Made by a program: the position numbers and the translations under genes. The notes beneath the pieces were generated by a model that had not been told where the DNA came from, made no database searches, and saw only the letters and a program-made list of their open reading frames with translations. Positions 1 to 10,927 of a DNA stretch of 43,742 nucleotides are shown here, piece after piece. Numbering within the stretch: the stretch's first letter is position 1; each line of letters begins with the position of its first letter. This DNA is from Rhizophagus sp. LPA8_4_AMF (Eukaryota; Glomeromycota; Glomeromycetes; Glomerales; Glomeraceae). The DNA is taken from the NCBI GenBank assembly GCA_021464525.1, contig JADRCO010000203.1, positions 1 through 43,742 on the forward strand, read 5' to 3'.

Positions 1-482
1 GTGTAACATAAATAATTACGCCACAAATCACATGATAGGGGGAGGAAATTTCCTCCCGGTTAAGTTTAGTAATTCTCATTTTTTATTACCAATTACTACT
101 TTTTATTTGCAATTATGTGATGTAGAAATTATTAATTCCTTAAAGGTTAGCATTTTTTTTCTTTTATTATTTTTTAATGTTTTAACACTTACTTAATTTT
201 AGGTAAAGTATTAAAAACTTCTGTAAAAAATAAGGTTAAAGCATATAAAATCTCATAGTAATTAAATAAAAAAGTTGATTCTTTAAATATTTATGATGCT
301 ATTATTTTTGTATAAATTCTTAAAATACAATAATACAAGAAATTATTTATAATTACTAAAAACATATAGAAATATTTCCATTAGTAAATTAAGAGAAAGA
401 TGATGAAAATGTTAATCAATTAAAAAAAAATAATCAGGTGAAATGAGAAGAAATACAATTTTTAATTGATTAACTTTAATTT

Positions 483-778
483 GATAATCATATAAATACA
501 GATGAATTTATTTATGTTGATGATTATCTAAAAAGTAATGAAAGGTTGATTGATAAAAAAATTATATTTTTAGTAAATTCAGATAAAAATGAACCAGAAA
601 TTAAATCTGATAAAGAAATTCTATTGGTAATTTTAAAAGTTCAAGCCTTAAATGATTTGGATAATCTTGTTATATTTTTTAAATATTCATTATTAAATAA
701 TTCTATGAATTAAAGTGAATTAATACATTATAAAAATTAAGACATAAAGTATTAAGATTATATATCACTGATTTAAAG
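483..778 (+). pseudogene. Remnant of a Tigger/pogo-type transposase C-terminus
   Basis: About 76 open codons (483-710) encode an acidic segment with FIYVDDYLKSNE, then NSDKNEPEI, then LNDLDNLVIFFKYS. A shift of frame at about 737-778 continues with LRHKVLRLYITDLK. This order (acidic DDYL segment, hydrophobic L..LD.L..FF helix, basic LR.KVL.SYI tail) is what I recall at the C-terminus of CENP-B/Tigger-like DDE transposases that are common in Rhizophagus genomes. The upstream part (about 430-482) already has in-frame stops, and no catalytic core is visible. Family assignment is from memory of the pattern, not from a search. Confidence 0.5.
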
Positions 779-1369
779 TAGATAATTATTTTATATAATT
801 AATACAATATTACTTCTAATCTCTAATATAATATAAAATTGATATAGTTGATATAAGTTTGCTAATAAATTTTTTAAATATTATAAATGTAAAATAAAGT
901 CTATATTAAAATATTTATACTTATATTAATTACATTACTTATAATAATATCAATTATAAATTTTTTTTTATAAACTGATAATTCGATATATTGATATTTT
1001 TTTTTCAAAATAGCAATATCAGTATATAGCGGTTTAACTGGATACAGTAATTAAATTTAATAATAAAATTATTTGCTATTTTTATTAAATTTTTATTTAT
1101 AATATATGGTAATAGATTTTTGTTTTTTAAATTAAACTTACACTTTAATTTTTTAGCAAATTTAATTTTTATATCAGTATTTTATAATCTATAATTATTT
1201 TATTTATTAACTGATCTAATACAATTATTACTATTTTTATATTAATGAAAATATTAACAAAAAAATAGATTTTCTTAAAAAGAGAAAAATAAATAATTTT
1301 ATTATATAATAAATTTTTTAATTAATAATATTTAATATTTTAAATATTTGTTATATATAATAATGGGTA

Positions 1370-2030
1370 TCAGGTTGTGATTAACCTAGCTTAATAGTAG
1401 GTTTCTAATTCCTCTTATGAAGTTTAATTATGGTAAAGATATAAGTTCAATTCCAGCTGTCACTGAAAATTAAAAGAATATTACTATGTGAGTACAAACT
1501 ATGTACTTTAAAGATCAATGATCGTTAGGTTATTATACTGAGTACTTAAGGTTGTTTACTATATCAATATAATATATAAATGGTTACCAGTTTGGAGGAT
1601 TTTAAAGTAATTCTAGATAGGATTGCAGATATTTCTTAAGGTAATTACCTTATATATCAATACGTCAATGTAGTAAGGAGATACTACTTTTCAAATATTT
1701 TGCCATATTGACGTATGAGGTAGTAAGGTAGTAATTTTGACTTTAACTCTAGTCAAATTGTAATTTTGGCCAAAATTAACTGTACCAATCACCATGGTGA
1801 AATTTTGGTGATTGATATTACCAATGGGTTTAATATGAAAAACAAAAATATTTTTTTGTGTTATAGCAAATGTTGTATCTTGACGTGATGTATGCCGTGA
1901 CATAATTACCTTTGGCATAAGAAATATCTGCAACCCTAATTCTGGATGCAACTTAACAGGCCAATGCATGCTTTCTGGTAGACTTTTCTAGACAGTTAAA
2001 GGTTAGGATCAATAGTAGATCATGGTATAT
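1370..2030 (+). repeat. SINE-like repeat with tRNA-like head, copy 1 (split by a MITE)
   Basis: This copy matches the stretch at about 38575-38915 along most of its length. Shared landmarks are a B-box-like AGTTCAATTCC at 1444-1454, then CAGCTG, GAAAATTAAAAGAATATTAC, a block CAATGATCGTTAGG, and downstream AACAGGCCAATGCATGC and GGATCAA. An A-box-like segment TAGCTTAATAGTAGG lies about 55 bases before the B box, and a CTCTTATG loop-like segment lies between them, so the head looks derived from a tRNA gene. The element is interrupted at 1620-1936 by a separate insertion. I see no intact tRNA cloverleaf, so this is not called a tRNA gene. Confidence 0.55.
1620..1936. mobile_element. MITE with terminal inverted repeats and an 11-bp target duplication
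   Basis: The left end GGATTGCAGATATTTCTTA and the reverse complement of the right end (GGGTTGCAGATATTTCTTA) match at all but one base. Flanking direct repeats are TAATTCTAGAT (1608-1618) and TAATTCTGGAT (1937-1947), one mismatch in 11. The related repeat at 38822-38831 carries the single uninterrupted site GATTCTAGAT followed directly by GCAATCCAACAGG, which serves as an empty site. A 9-11 bp duplication is typical of Mutator-like elements; at 317 bp with no transposase this copy would be non-autonomous. Confidence 0.7.
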
Positions 2031-3229
2031 CACCAATATATCACTTTTATGATATCTGATATCACACTGCTTTTAGTATCATATGGTTGAATGTGAATGT
2101 GAAATTAGAGATAGGAAGCAAATCTTTGGTATGTTTGATGTATTTCAGATGGTATCTATGAAGATTAAGTCTTTAAAATAATACTGAGCTGAATATAAAG
2201 TAATGACAAATTGTAGATACTGGTACCTCTACTCTGCACTATAAAGGATGAGACAGAGTATAATATAATTTATAAGAAACTGAAGGTCCATATATAAGCT
2301 GGTAAAACCTGAAGGCTATATTATTATACTATATGGTTAATAGGTAAACATTCTGTGTAATTTCTAAGACTGTTAATACATGGGATCCCTTTGAGATGAT
2401 GAGTAGTTTGTAGTGTTATTAGTCCTATCACTACTTATAGGATAATCTTAGGCAAACAGCCATATGGAATGGCTTGTATAAACTGAACTACACATCTGCA
2501 GTTTAGATAGAATAGCAAAAAAAAATAAAAATAATAGGCATCCTTAACATACAGTAAGGGTATATGATATTAATATATGAATTGGCCTGAGTTTAAAAGT
2601 TACGCATTTGTATGTGATAGCATTAAAGTTAATACCAGCCAGTTTGTACATTAATATCGTACACCTCCACTGTACATTAAGAAATCCCTATAATAATAAG
2701 TTATAATATATATTAAAAATCAAAAATCAAAATAAAGTATTAAAATTTTGCTAATTATATTAAAAATATTTATTTTTTAGATAAATAATTTTAGTAATAA
2801 AATTAGATTTATAAATTTAATTATATTGTCATATTTCAATCAAAATTCTTCAATTCATTTATAATATATATTTAATGAATTTCTTATATAAAGATAGACT
2901 ATAAAGATACTAACATTTAAACTATTCATTCAAATATAAATAAAAACAGAATAATTTGTAAGTAAAATCCTATCTTTTTATCTTTATATTATGTTGTGCT
3001 ATTAAACATTAACTTCTGTTTTTTAGGATTAAGTAAAATGGTATTTTGAAATCCATATTTATTATTTGTAAATAGGAATGAATATTTGTTAATTCATCTC
3101 TTTACATCAAAAACGTATTTTTCCCTAATTTCCTGTAGAATTAATTTTTGCCTTTGCTAACATTCTTTACATATAAAGGGACAGATTATCACATACTTTT
3201 GCTAAAGTCAAATCTTAATACCTTTTTAT

Positions 3230-5178
3230 TTAATCATCATCATCACTACTCATATTATTATCACTATCACTACTACTTTCATCATCATCATCATCATTTT
3301 CATCATCATCATCATTATCACTTATCATCATCGCATCACTATCATTATCAACACTATCATCACCACCGCTATCATTATTATTACTACTATCATGATTATC
3401 ACTATCATCATTACTACTATCATCACCACCACCACTATCATCATCACTATCATCATTACTATCATCATCACTACTATCATCATCACTACTATCATCATCA
3501 CTACTATCATCATCACTACTATCATTATCACTACTATCACTACTATCATCATTATTACTATGATTACTTAAGTTATCATTATCATCATTATCATTGCTAC
3601 TAATATCATCTTCTGAATTGATAGTTGGAGCAGACTTTGGTCGGTTTGGCTTTTCGGGTATCTTATCTCTATACCTGTATAATAATTCGTAAAGATTTTC
3701 TAAAAAAAAGAATGTTAGCAAGTATTTGAATAAAATATGAGTTGTTTTTAAATATTATACCTTGAAAGTCTTTCTCTCTGAAACCATTTACAGTGTATTT
3801 TAAATGACGCCAACGTTCACACAAGAATTCATGGGGCCTAAAAAATATAAATATTAAATAAAGGGAAATGAATAATGTATGATAAATATACAAAGATATT
3901 ACCAAGGTCCCCATTCCTCATCTGCTAGATTGCCCCATTCTATCAAATATTCATCTGTCTCATTCAATTCTTTTAATCTTTTTTAATAATTAAATTTAAC
4001 ATTAGAAATCTTTCAAAATTGTTCGACATTTAAATCAATATAATATTCTTACCTTTTACAAAGCATATAACTGTCATAGCTAGTCCATCTTGTACCTCGA
4101 TCCTCGTCAAGTTCGTATCTAAGTCTCAATTCTTTAACCCATTTACTTCGACAAGAGAGTTCTGATCTTCTATATTCCATGGCTTCGGCAACTAGTGCCC
4201 ACGGAATTCCCCAATCTAAAGTGACATTTTCATTATTTTGTTTGGAAATATCGACAACTATTTTTATTAATTGTTCTTCTTCTTCTTTTGACCATCTTCC
4301 TAAAATATAATATATGATCATAGAATCATAAATACTAATAAAACAAATATAGTATAGTTGAATAACAAACCTCGATTGTACTCGTCTCGATGCAAAAGGA
4401 AAATATCAAAACGTTCTCGACATATTGCTGGCATGCGTCTTAGTTGATTCCCTATTGTTGTCCAATCTCGTCCGTATATTTGAACAAGTCTATTTTCGCA
4501 TTATCATGTCAATGCTGAATAATGTCGAATATAATACGACCTAAATATATCTTACCTTTTCAATTGTTCATCTTCTTCTTGACTCCATGATCCACGATAA
4601 TTGAATTCATGATGATGACGCTGTATATGCTGTGCTACAGCTTTCAATGAACGAACACGCAATGGAGCAGCTTTTATAAAGCAAAGATTCTAGTTTTCAT
4701 TAGCTACAATTTATAAAATGATATAAAATGGAATTAAATTACCTATTTCTTTCCAGAATGAGGCATGATCTTTTTCATTCCTGTAAAACATGAGATCCCG
4801 TAATTGATCATCGTTAAGATTGTGTCTCTACATATTTAAATCGATATCTTAATCATCGAACGTGCATTAATTGAATCAAATAATAATAACAACATACTTT
4901 CTTGTATTCTTGTAATGCTTTGTATAATGTATCATTTTCTTGTTTAGTAAATCTTCCTTTCCTGTATTTTATTCCTATGAAATTCAATAATTCAATGTTG
5001 GTTTTTTTTAAAATTACTGAACATGATTTGTTATATTACCAAGTTCTTCACATGTGCTTCTCTCAAGCCATTTGGAGAACGGAGTATTGGTCTGTTGATC
5101 ATTATTATTATTTCTTAGCAATTCAATATTATCTTTTAACCAATCTCTTTTGGTTATCTTTCGTAATACTCTTCCCAT
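3230..5178 (-). CDS. Myb/SANT-domain DNA-binding protein, TTF1/Reb1-like
   Basis: Nine exons on the minus strand: 5178-5040, 4974-4898, 4827-4743, 4670-4556, 4489-4371, 4299-4053, 3977-3903, 3837-3761 and 3699-3230. They join in frame to 467 codons plus stop. The start is the first ATG (MGRVLRK); the frame further upstream meets a stop. A KGRFTKQEND segment lies near residue 52, a SANT repeat near 125-172 (RGSWSQEEDEQL, DWTTIGNQL), another near 179-240 (RGRWSKEEEEQL), and a further Trp-rich repeat near 245-310. This multi-Myb layout is that of TTF1/Reb1 proteins, which bind rDNA terminators and stop RNA polymerase I. The tail from about residue 340 is almost pure Asp, Ser and Asn, encoded by a trinucleotide repeat. 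The role in Pol I termination is inferred; related fungal copies may act elsewhere. It is divergent from GPN2, with 147 bases between the two starts. Confidence 0.85.
3235..3600. repeat. Coding trinucleotide (ATC/GAT) repeat tract
   Basis: The plus strand reads as ATC, ATT and ACT triplets for about 360 bases. On the minus strand this is GAT/GAC and AGT codons, giving the Asp-Ser tail of the TTF1-like protein. An exact sub-repeat of about 15 bases, encoding SSDDD, recurs several times at about 3465-3520. Open frames on the other strand and in the other phases (His/Tyr-rich, Met/Ile/Val-rich) are by-products of the triplet repeat. Confidence 0.9.
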
Positions 5179-5325
5179 TTTTTTTTCAAGCAAAAACGCA
5201 GCAAAATAATCCAATATTCATTATGATGACGTAATTAAATATGGCCTAATTTGTCAGTTATATGGCCAAATATAGTATTAATAATTTTGTCCTTTAAAAA
5301 AAAGATTCATCATACTGGACATACG
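5179..5325. promoter_or_regulatory. Short divergent promoter region (TTF1-like / GPN2)
   Basis: Only 147 bases separate the start codons of the TTF1-like gene (-) and GPN2 (+), so both must be driven from this segment or from within each other's 5' ends. It is AT-rich. I see no clear TATA box or other named element. Confidence 0.5.
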
Positions 5326-6719
5326 ATGCCTTTTGGTCAGGTAATAAAATTTTATAAATTTTAGAATTAACCCTCTTTTTGAAAGAAAGAAAAAATAACA
5401 AATAATTATAGGTTGTTATTGGACCTCCTGGATCAGGTAAAACTACGTATTGCAATGGCATGCATCAATTTTTAAACGCTACTGGGAGGTAACTAAAGAT
5501 TTATTTAATTTATTTTTTTACTCGACAAAAATTTAATTTTTTCCATTTTGTCGCGTTACTAATGTGAATAAAGAAAAGTTTCAGTTGTTAACTTAGATCC
5601 AGCCAATGATTTTTTACCATATCCATGTGCAATAAATATATCAGATTTAATAACATTACAAGATGTAATGGAAGAATTGAAATTAGGGCCGAATGGCGGT
5701 ATGATGTATTGTATGGAATTTCTTGAAAAGAATTTTGATTGGTTTGAAGAAAAGTTGAAATCTTTAGGAGGTAATTTTTACATTTAAATGAATATAACAA
5801 ATATTCGTACATCGAGATTTTTTTTTTTTTACAATAAACAAAATTTTTTTAGACAATTATATATTGTTCGATTTTCCTGGACAAGTCGAACTTTTTACTC
5901 ATCATAATTCTGTTAAGAATATCATAGAACGATTACAAAAATTAGATTATCGGGTTGGTTATTTAATATCTAAAAAATTTACTTATTTGAATTTACTTAT
6001 TTTAACTTATCCATGTTAATTCTTAACTAGCTTGTAACAATTCATTTAGTTGATGCTCATTATTGTACAGATCCAACAAAATATATTTCAATTTTATTAA
6101 TTTCACTCAAAACAATGTTACAAATTGAATTACCGCATATTAATGTTTTATCAAAAGTAGATTTAATGGAATCGTATGGTAAACTAGGTAAAAAAGAATG
6201 AATTTTTTTATCATTAAGAGCACTTAAATATAAAATTAATGTATTTATGCATTTTTCATTTAGCTTTCAATTTGGATTTCTATACTGAGGTGCAAGATTT
6301 GTCATATTTATTACAACATTTGGATGAAGATCCTTTTGCTAGTAAATTTAAAGAATTGAATAAAGCATTGTGTGGATTAATTGAGGATTTTAGTTTGGTA
6401 GGATTTAATACTCTTTGTATTGAGGTAAGTTGGAAGTTTATAAGTTTAATAACTATTATTATTTTTTAAATCATATTAATATTATTAGGATAAGAATTCT
6501 GTATTGAAACTTGTTCAAGTTATAGATAAAGCAAATGGATATGTATTTGGTGGGTTAACTGAAGGCAATGAGAGTATTATGTTGACAGCAATGGGAGAAA
6601 ATACAACAACTTTTAGTGATATATTAGAAGTACAAGAGAGATGGTTAAATAGTAGAGAAGATTATGATGAATGGGAATTTAAGCAGCAGCAAATGGAACA
6701 AGCTCAAAAAAATGTATAA
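5326..6719 (+). CDS. GPN2: GPN-loop GTPase 2
   Basis: Seven exons: 5326-5340, 5412-5488, 5574-5770, 5853-5953, 6031-6187, 6264-6424 and 6489-6719. They give 312 residues, the usual GPN2 length of about 310. The P-loop [10 protein letters not shown] lies at residues 9-18, the diagnostic Gly-Pro-Asn loop (KLGPNGGM) at 68-74, the G3 motif DFPGQ at 103-107, and a G4-like NVLSKVDL follows. GPN-loop GTPases act as dimers in the assembly and nuclear import of RNA polymerases II and III. The first exon encodes only MPFGQ, so a start at the next Met would lose the beta strand before the P-loop. The divergent neighbour is a putative Pol I termination factor; both touch RNA polymerase biology, but the pairing may be coincidental. 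Confidence 0.92.
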
Positions 6720-7803
6720 GCAAAATAATGATATTTTTATTATTTTAAATATAATGAATTTTTCCAAATATAATAATAACTAGTATAACTAACATATAAG
6801 AAGTAAACCTAACATCGTACAACTTCTTATGATGTGGTCCGCAAACAATAGAATAGAACACCATTTCACTTTGTATAAGCTACGATCAATTTATAAATAA
6901 AGCTGATATATAAGTGATAATTGTCATAATTGTCATAATCTCAAATATATTTCAAATATGTGTTAAGACAAGCCGTAAAGAGATTTTTTTGGCATGTGCT
7001 CAGTACAAATTGACTTTGCAATTGCCTTACCAACCAGAGTGTAAATTATAGTTTAGAAAGTAAGCTTTTATATTGAGAAATATGAAATTTATACTTATAT
7101 CTAATTTATACCAAGAATTTTAGTAACAAAGTAGTAGTAGATTTTTATTTAATATTCAATATTAAATAAACTATAATATCATTTATTGTAATATATTATG
7201 AGAAATATATTTGTATAATAAGGTAGTTTCTTAATAAATTTTTGTTTTATAATGCAATGAATTTGTCTAATTGAAATATCAAGTTTACTTCTTTTTGTAT
7301 GAAATAAAATTTTCATTAAATATACTTTGATGATTTAACAAATAAATTATATCAAATTTGGTTGGATTTCTAAAGCAAAACTTTACGGTTTATGTTTTAA
7401 TAAGTAATTCTTAAAATTTCTCTTACTCTTGGGCAATTAAATATAATTGGGAGTCTAAGACAACGTATCATTCTTCGCTTATCAAGATTAAAAGTTTAGA
7501 ACCGCGAACCAGTTTTGCCAGTAAGTTATCATGATCCGTCTTGGCTTAAACAAAGTGGCGATTAATTTGCGCATTTGATGCTTTGTCGGAATTTAGTTGA
7601 ATATTTTTTTATGGCTGAACAATAAGGCTCGGCTTTTTGAAATACTAATTTATATTTGAACACAGTGAAATATAAAATAACAACTATAAACGTGGCGGAA
7701 GTTCTAAATAACACGAATTAAAATGCCGTTTTTACTTTCTTTTTTTCTTTTAAAAGGAAGGTTTACTTAGAACTCGCGAAACTTATTCTCATTTAAAAGA
7801 ATA
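6720..7803. other. Intergenic region between GPN2 and the S1/P1 nuclease
   Basis: About 1.1 kb without a supported gene. The segment 7430-7640 is less AT-rich than its surroundings and could be the promoter or leader of the nuclease gene. I see no open frame, tRNA or clear repeat in it. Confidence 0.5.
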
Positions 7804-8946
7804 ATGTTATACACTAAAAAAATGAAATCATTTTTTACAATCCTTTTACCCATTTTCTTAACTTCTCTAATCTCTCTAGTAATTGCATGGGGTGACGAAG
7901 GTCACAAAACAGTAGGTCAAATTGCACAAAATTTTCTTCAACCTGATATAGCAAGAAAAGTAGCAAACTTGTTTCAAGATAAATCATTTGGTGGTAAATT
8001 ACCCCTTGCCACTTTATGGGCCGATGATATTAAAAAAAGAAAAGGAAGCCCTTTCGCTTTTTGGTCTGCCCCTTTGCATTATATAGATACTCTAGATAAT
8101 CCTGGTAAAAGTTGTTCTGTTAACATGGAAAGGGATTGTCCTGACGCTAAATGCATTGTTGGTGGTAAGTAATATTAAGTGTGGCGCAACATTCTTCATG
8201 TTAATTAACTTTTAATTTAATTTATTTTAATTTTTTCTTTAAAGCTATTGCCAATTATACCACACAATTGGACTGTACAAATGGATATGATAAATTTACG
8301 AGAGACTTTGCTCTTCGTTTCTTGGCCCATTTCATTGGTGATATCACTCAACGTAAATATTCTAACAAAAATAAATTGGCACAAGTTTTAAGAAATTAAA
8401 GAAGTTTAATTATTTGATTACAATGTTTATTTCAATTAGCTTTACACGTTAGTGGACGCGAGAAAGGTGGAAATGGAGAAACCGTAACTTTTGATGGACA
8501 ACGAGAAAAGTAAGTTCACGTGATTATTCTATGTCACTGGCTTGCACGTGAGGGACTTATAATTGGTTTAATTGGTTTTCAGTTTGCATTCTATCTGGGA
8601 TACGCAAATGGTTGAAAAACGTCTTCAAGACTTTGGATCTGACTTTGTTCAATATTCAAATTTCCTTACAAAAGAAATTCGAAGTGGCAAATATGCACCT
8701 GAAAGAGATAGTTGGGTGTCATGTATAAGTCGCCCCAAAGCTGCCACACTATGTCCTTTAACTTGGGCTATTGATTCTAATACGATTAATTGTCCTTTAG
8801 TCTGGGATACTGTTGACGAAGAACCTGGTGTAGATTTAGGAGAAGATTATTATCAAACTGCTGTACCTATTATTGACAGACAAATTTCTAAAGGTGGTTA
8901 TAGATTAGGTGTCCTTTTGAATTCAATTTTAAGTAAAAATTGTTAA
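7804..8946 (+). CDS. Secreted S1/P1-type zinc-dependent nuclease
   Basis: Four exons, 7804-8164, 8245-8352, 8440-8509 and 8583-8946, give 300 residues. A signal peptide ends just before Trp29 (hydrophobic residues 10-28, then AWGDEGH). In this family the mature N-terminal Trp is itself a zinc ligand. The other expected ligands are all visible: His34, Asp74 (LWADD), His92 (PLHYID), His149, Asp153 and His159 (AHFIGDITQPLH), His183 and Asp187 (LHSIWD). The enzyme should cleave single-stranded DNA and RNA, and 3'-phosphate ends of nucleotides, outside the cell or in the secretory path. Paired cysteines fit an exported protein. A role in phosphate or nucleotide scavenging is plausible but inferred. 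A second Met at codon 7 is an equally possible start and would not change the signal peptide. Confidence 0.95.
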
Positions 8947-9290
8947 AAAATAATTTCGAGTTGATTATTTGAAATAATTTTTTTTTAATTTGTAATATTT
9001 TACAAACGTTCAATTTTTTATTTATTAATTTCTTAAAAATTCACTTATGGCCAGATAAATTATAGAAATAAAATGTTCCTTTAAGTCAACCCTTCATTCC
9101 CCCACCAACGGCCCTTTCTTTACTATCTTTCATCATTTTCTATTTCTGAATTCTACTTCACATATTAAATTGATAATTTTAATATTATTTAAGTTACTGT
9201 AGTTACTGTATAAATATCATGACTACTTATATCAAAAAAATTCAAAAAAAATTTTTTTGATTAATTAATACTTTGTCCTTTTTTTATGAT
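8947..9290. other. Convergent intergenic region (nuclease / thiolase)
   Basis: Both neighbours end here, so the 344 bases must hold the two 3' untranslated regions and poly(A) sites. The sequence is AT-rich with long T and A runs. No gene is seen. Confidence 0.5.
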
Positions 9291-10694
9291 TTACCATTCA
9301 GCTTCAAAGATTGCAGCCATACCCATACCACTACCAACACACATAGAGATAACACCCAATTTCTTTTTTGTTCTTCTCAATTCAGTCAATAAAGTTGATA
9401 CTTGTCTAGCACCTGTGGCTCCGAGAGGGTGTCCTAATGCAATAGCACCTCCCTGTATTTTTAAAATGTATATTTATTATTAATTTGTTTAAAATTGGCA
9501 GTTTCTTTTTAATTAAGATTACGAAACGTACCTTCGGATTAACTTTATTAATATCAATACCCAATTTTTCGACACAATAAACAGCTTGAGAGGCAAAAGC
9601 TTCGTTGATCTCATAAATGTCAATATCATTAATGGAAAGACCAGCTTGTTTAAGAACGATTGGGATGGCATATGCAGGCCCAACACCCATAATTCTTGGT
9701 GGGACACCAACAACAGCAGCACGAACAAATTTGCCAAGGATTGGTAAGTTTAATCTCTCTGCAGTTTTTCTTTTCATTAACAATACAGCTCCAGCGCCAT
9801 CTGAAACTTGAGAAGAACTACCAGCAGTGGTAGTACCATCAGCTGCAAAAGCGGGTTTTAATTTAGCTAAACCTTCGGGTGTAGTCCCTTTACGAATACC
9901 ATCATCAGCTGATACAACTATTTGCTTTTCTTCACCAGTCTTTGGATCTACCCATTTTGTTTTAACAGGGATAATTTCTTCATTAAAAAGGCCGGCTTCT
10001 TGAGCAGCAGCAGCCTTTTTATGAGATAATGCTGAGAATGCATCTTGCTTTGCACGAGTAACACCAAAGTCCTTTGCAACATTTTCAGAAGTAATGCCCA
10101 TTGGTAATAAACAATCAGCCGCAGCTGGATTTGAGAAAACTTGCTCTGAAGTATTTTCAGGGAAAACTCCCGCACCATAGCCAAAAGTCATACTTTCAAC
10201 ACCAGCACCTATTACAAAACGATTAAGATTAATTGAACTATTAGAACGTATGATAATAAAAAAATTAAACTATTAATACCTATGCCAACTTCAATTTGAT
10301 CAAGTGCTATTTCGTGAGCAATCTGAACAACTGCTTGTAAACCAGAAGAGCACTGTCTATTAACGGTGTTTAAAGCAGCAGTTTCGGGAATACCAGCATA
10401 TAAAGAGGCCGCACGTGCAACACTAGCGCCACCACCGGGTGGAAGAACATTACCAACTGCAACGTCTTGAATGAGATTAGGGTCTATTTTCGATTTTTCA
10501 AGGATGGCTTTGAACACAGCAGCAAGCAAGTCTTCAGGAAGCGTGTCTTTAAAACCACCCTTCTTTGATCTTGTCATTGGAGTACGAACAGCTGTAACTA
10601 CGACTACGTCGTCTGGACTTGTCTTTCCAACTCTAGCAACAGCTGGGTTGTTCCCTGTGAGGTGACTAACAATCTGTTGAACTCTTTGTGTCAT
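9291..10694 (-). CDS. Peroxisomal 3-ketoacyl-CoA thiolase
   Basis: Three exons on the minus strand, 10694-10280, 10208-9532 and 9452-9291, encode 417 residues. The protein performs the last step of fatty-acid beta-oxidation, cleaving 3-ketoacyl-CoA to acetyl-CoA and a shortened acyl-CoA. The active-site Cys115 sits in NRQCSSGLQ, the His in GHPLGATG (about residue 372), and the second Cys in CVGSGMG (about residue 402). Residues 4-12 (RVQQIVSHL) fit the PTS2 peroxisomal signal R-x5-H/Q-L closely, as in yeast Pot1/Fox3 and animal ACAA1; one inner position is a less usual Val. Use of beta-oxidation suits a fungus that lives on lipid supplied by its host. That link is inference. Confidence 0.95.
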
Positions 10695-10927
10695 TATTAA
10701 AATTGTAAAAACAAAAAATAGTTTACAAGAAATAATTGTTGAGTATCGCTTGGCTATTTATGTACGAAAATTTACGTCAATTGTGAAATATCATGAGGTA
10801 ATCTGATATGCAAAGACAATCAAAGATGTAGATTTGATTTATAATATAATTTTTTTTTCCAAGATTTTCCGAAGTGGTTCTTACACTCACGTGCATTTTT
10901 ATTGCATAATTTTTGTTCGTAAATATT

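Larger units (their letters stand above)
1..3147. other. Gene-poor AT-rich repeat region
   Basis: No intact gene is visible here. The stretch is very AT-rich and in-frame stops are dense on both strands. It contains a decayed transposase tail (about 483-778), a tRNA-headed SINE-like repeat (about 1370-2030) and a MITE inserted in that repeat (1620-1936). The sequence from about 2030 to 2550 has a somewhat higher GC content and ends in an A-rich run near 2516-2537. It could be the 3' part of the same retroposon family, but I cannot prove that. A 92-codon minus-strand open frame at 1691-1969 runs through the MITE and its flank and is most likely chance. Confidence 0.6.

Noticed and set aside
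1444..1454. Possible tRNA gene from the GTTCAATTCC box
   Set aside because: No acceptor stem closes and the D and anticodon arms are imperfect. The similarity continues for hundreds of bases into a shared repeat, which fits a SINE head better.
1691..1969. 92-codon minus-strand open frame
   Set aside because: It starts outside and runs into the MITE across its right inverted end and target duplication, so it cannot be an ancestral gene. No domain was recognised.
3235..3600. CRISPR-like or satellite array
   Set aside because: The repeat is a plain coding trinucleotide tract with no spacer structure, in a eukaryotic exon.
3148..3603. Plus-strand His/Tyr-rich open frame of about 150 codons
   Set aside because: It is the mirror of the Asp/Ser trinucleotide repeat in the coding exon on the minus strand. 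Triplet repeats keep all frames open, and this frame lacks any other protein-like part.
9406..9483. Continuation of the thiolase frame past 9532 into the sequence ending NTGRCYCIRTP
   Set aside because: It reads through an intron. Splicing at 9531/9453 restores the conserved GGAIALGHPLGATG and the C-terminal Cys motif.
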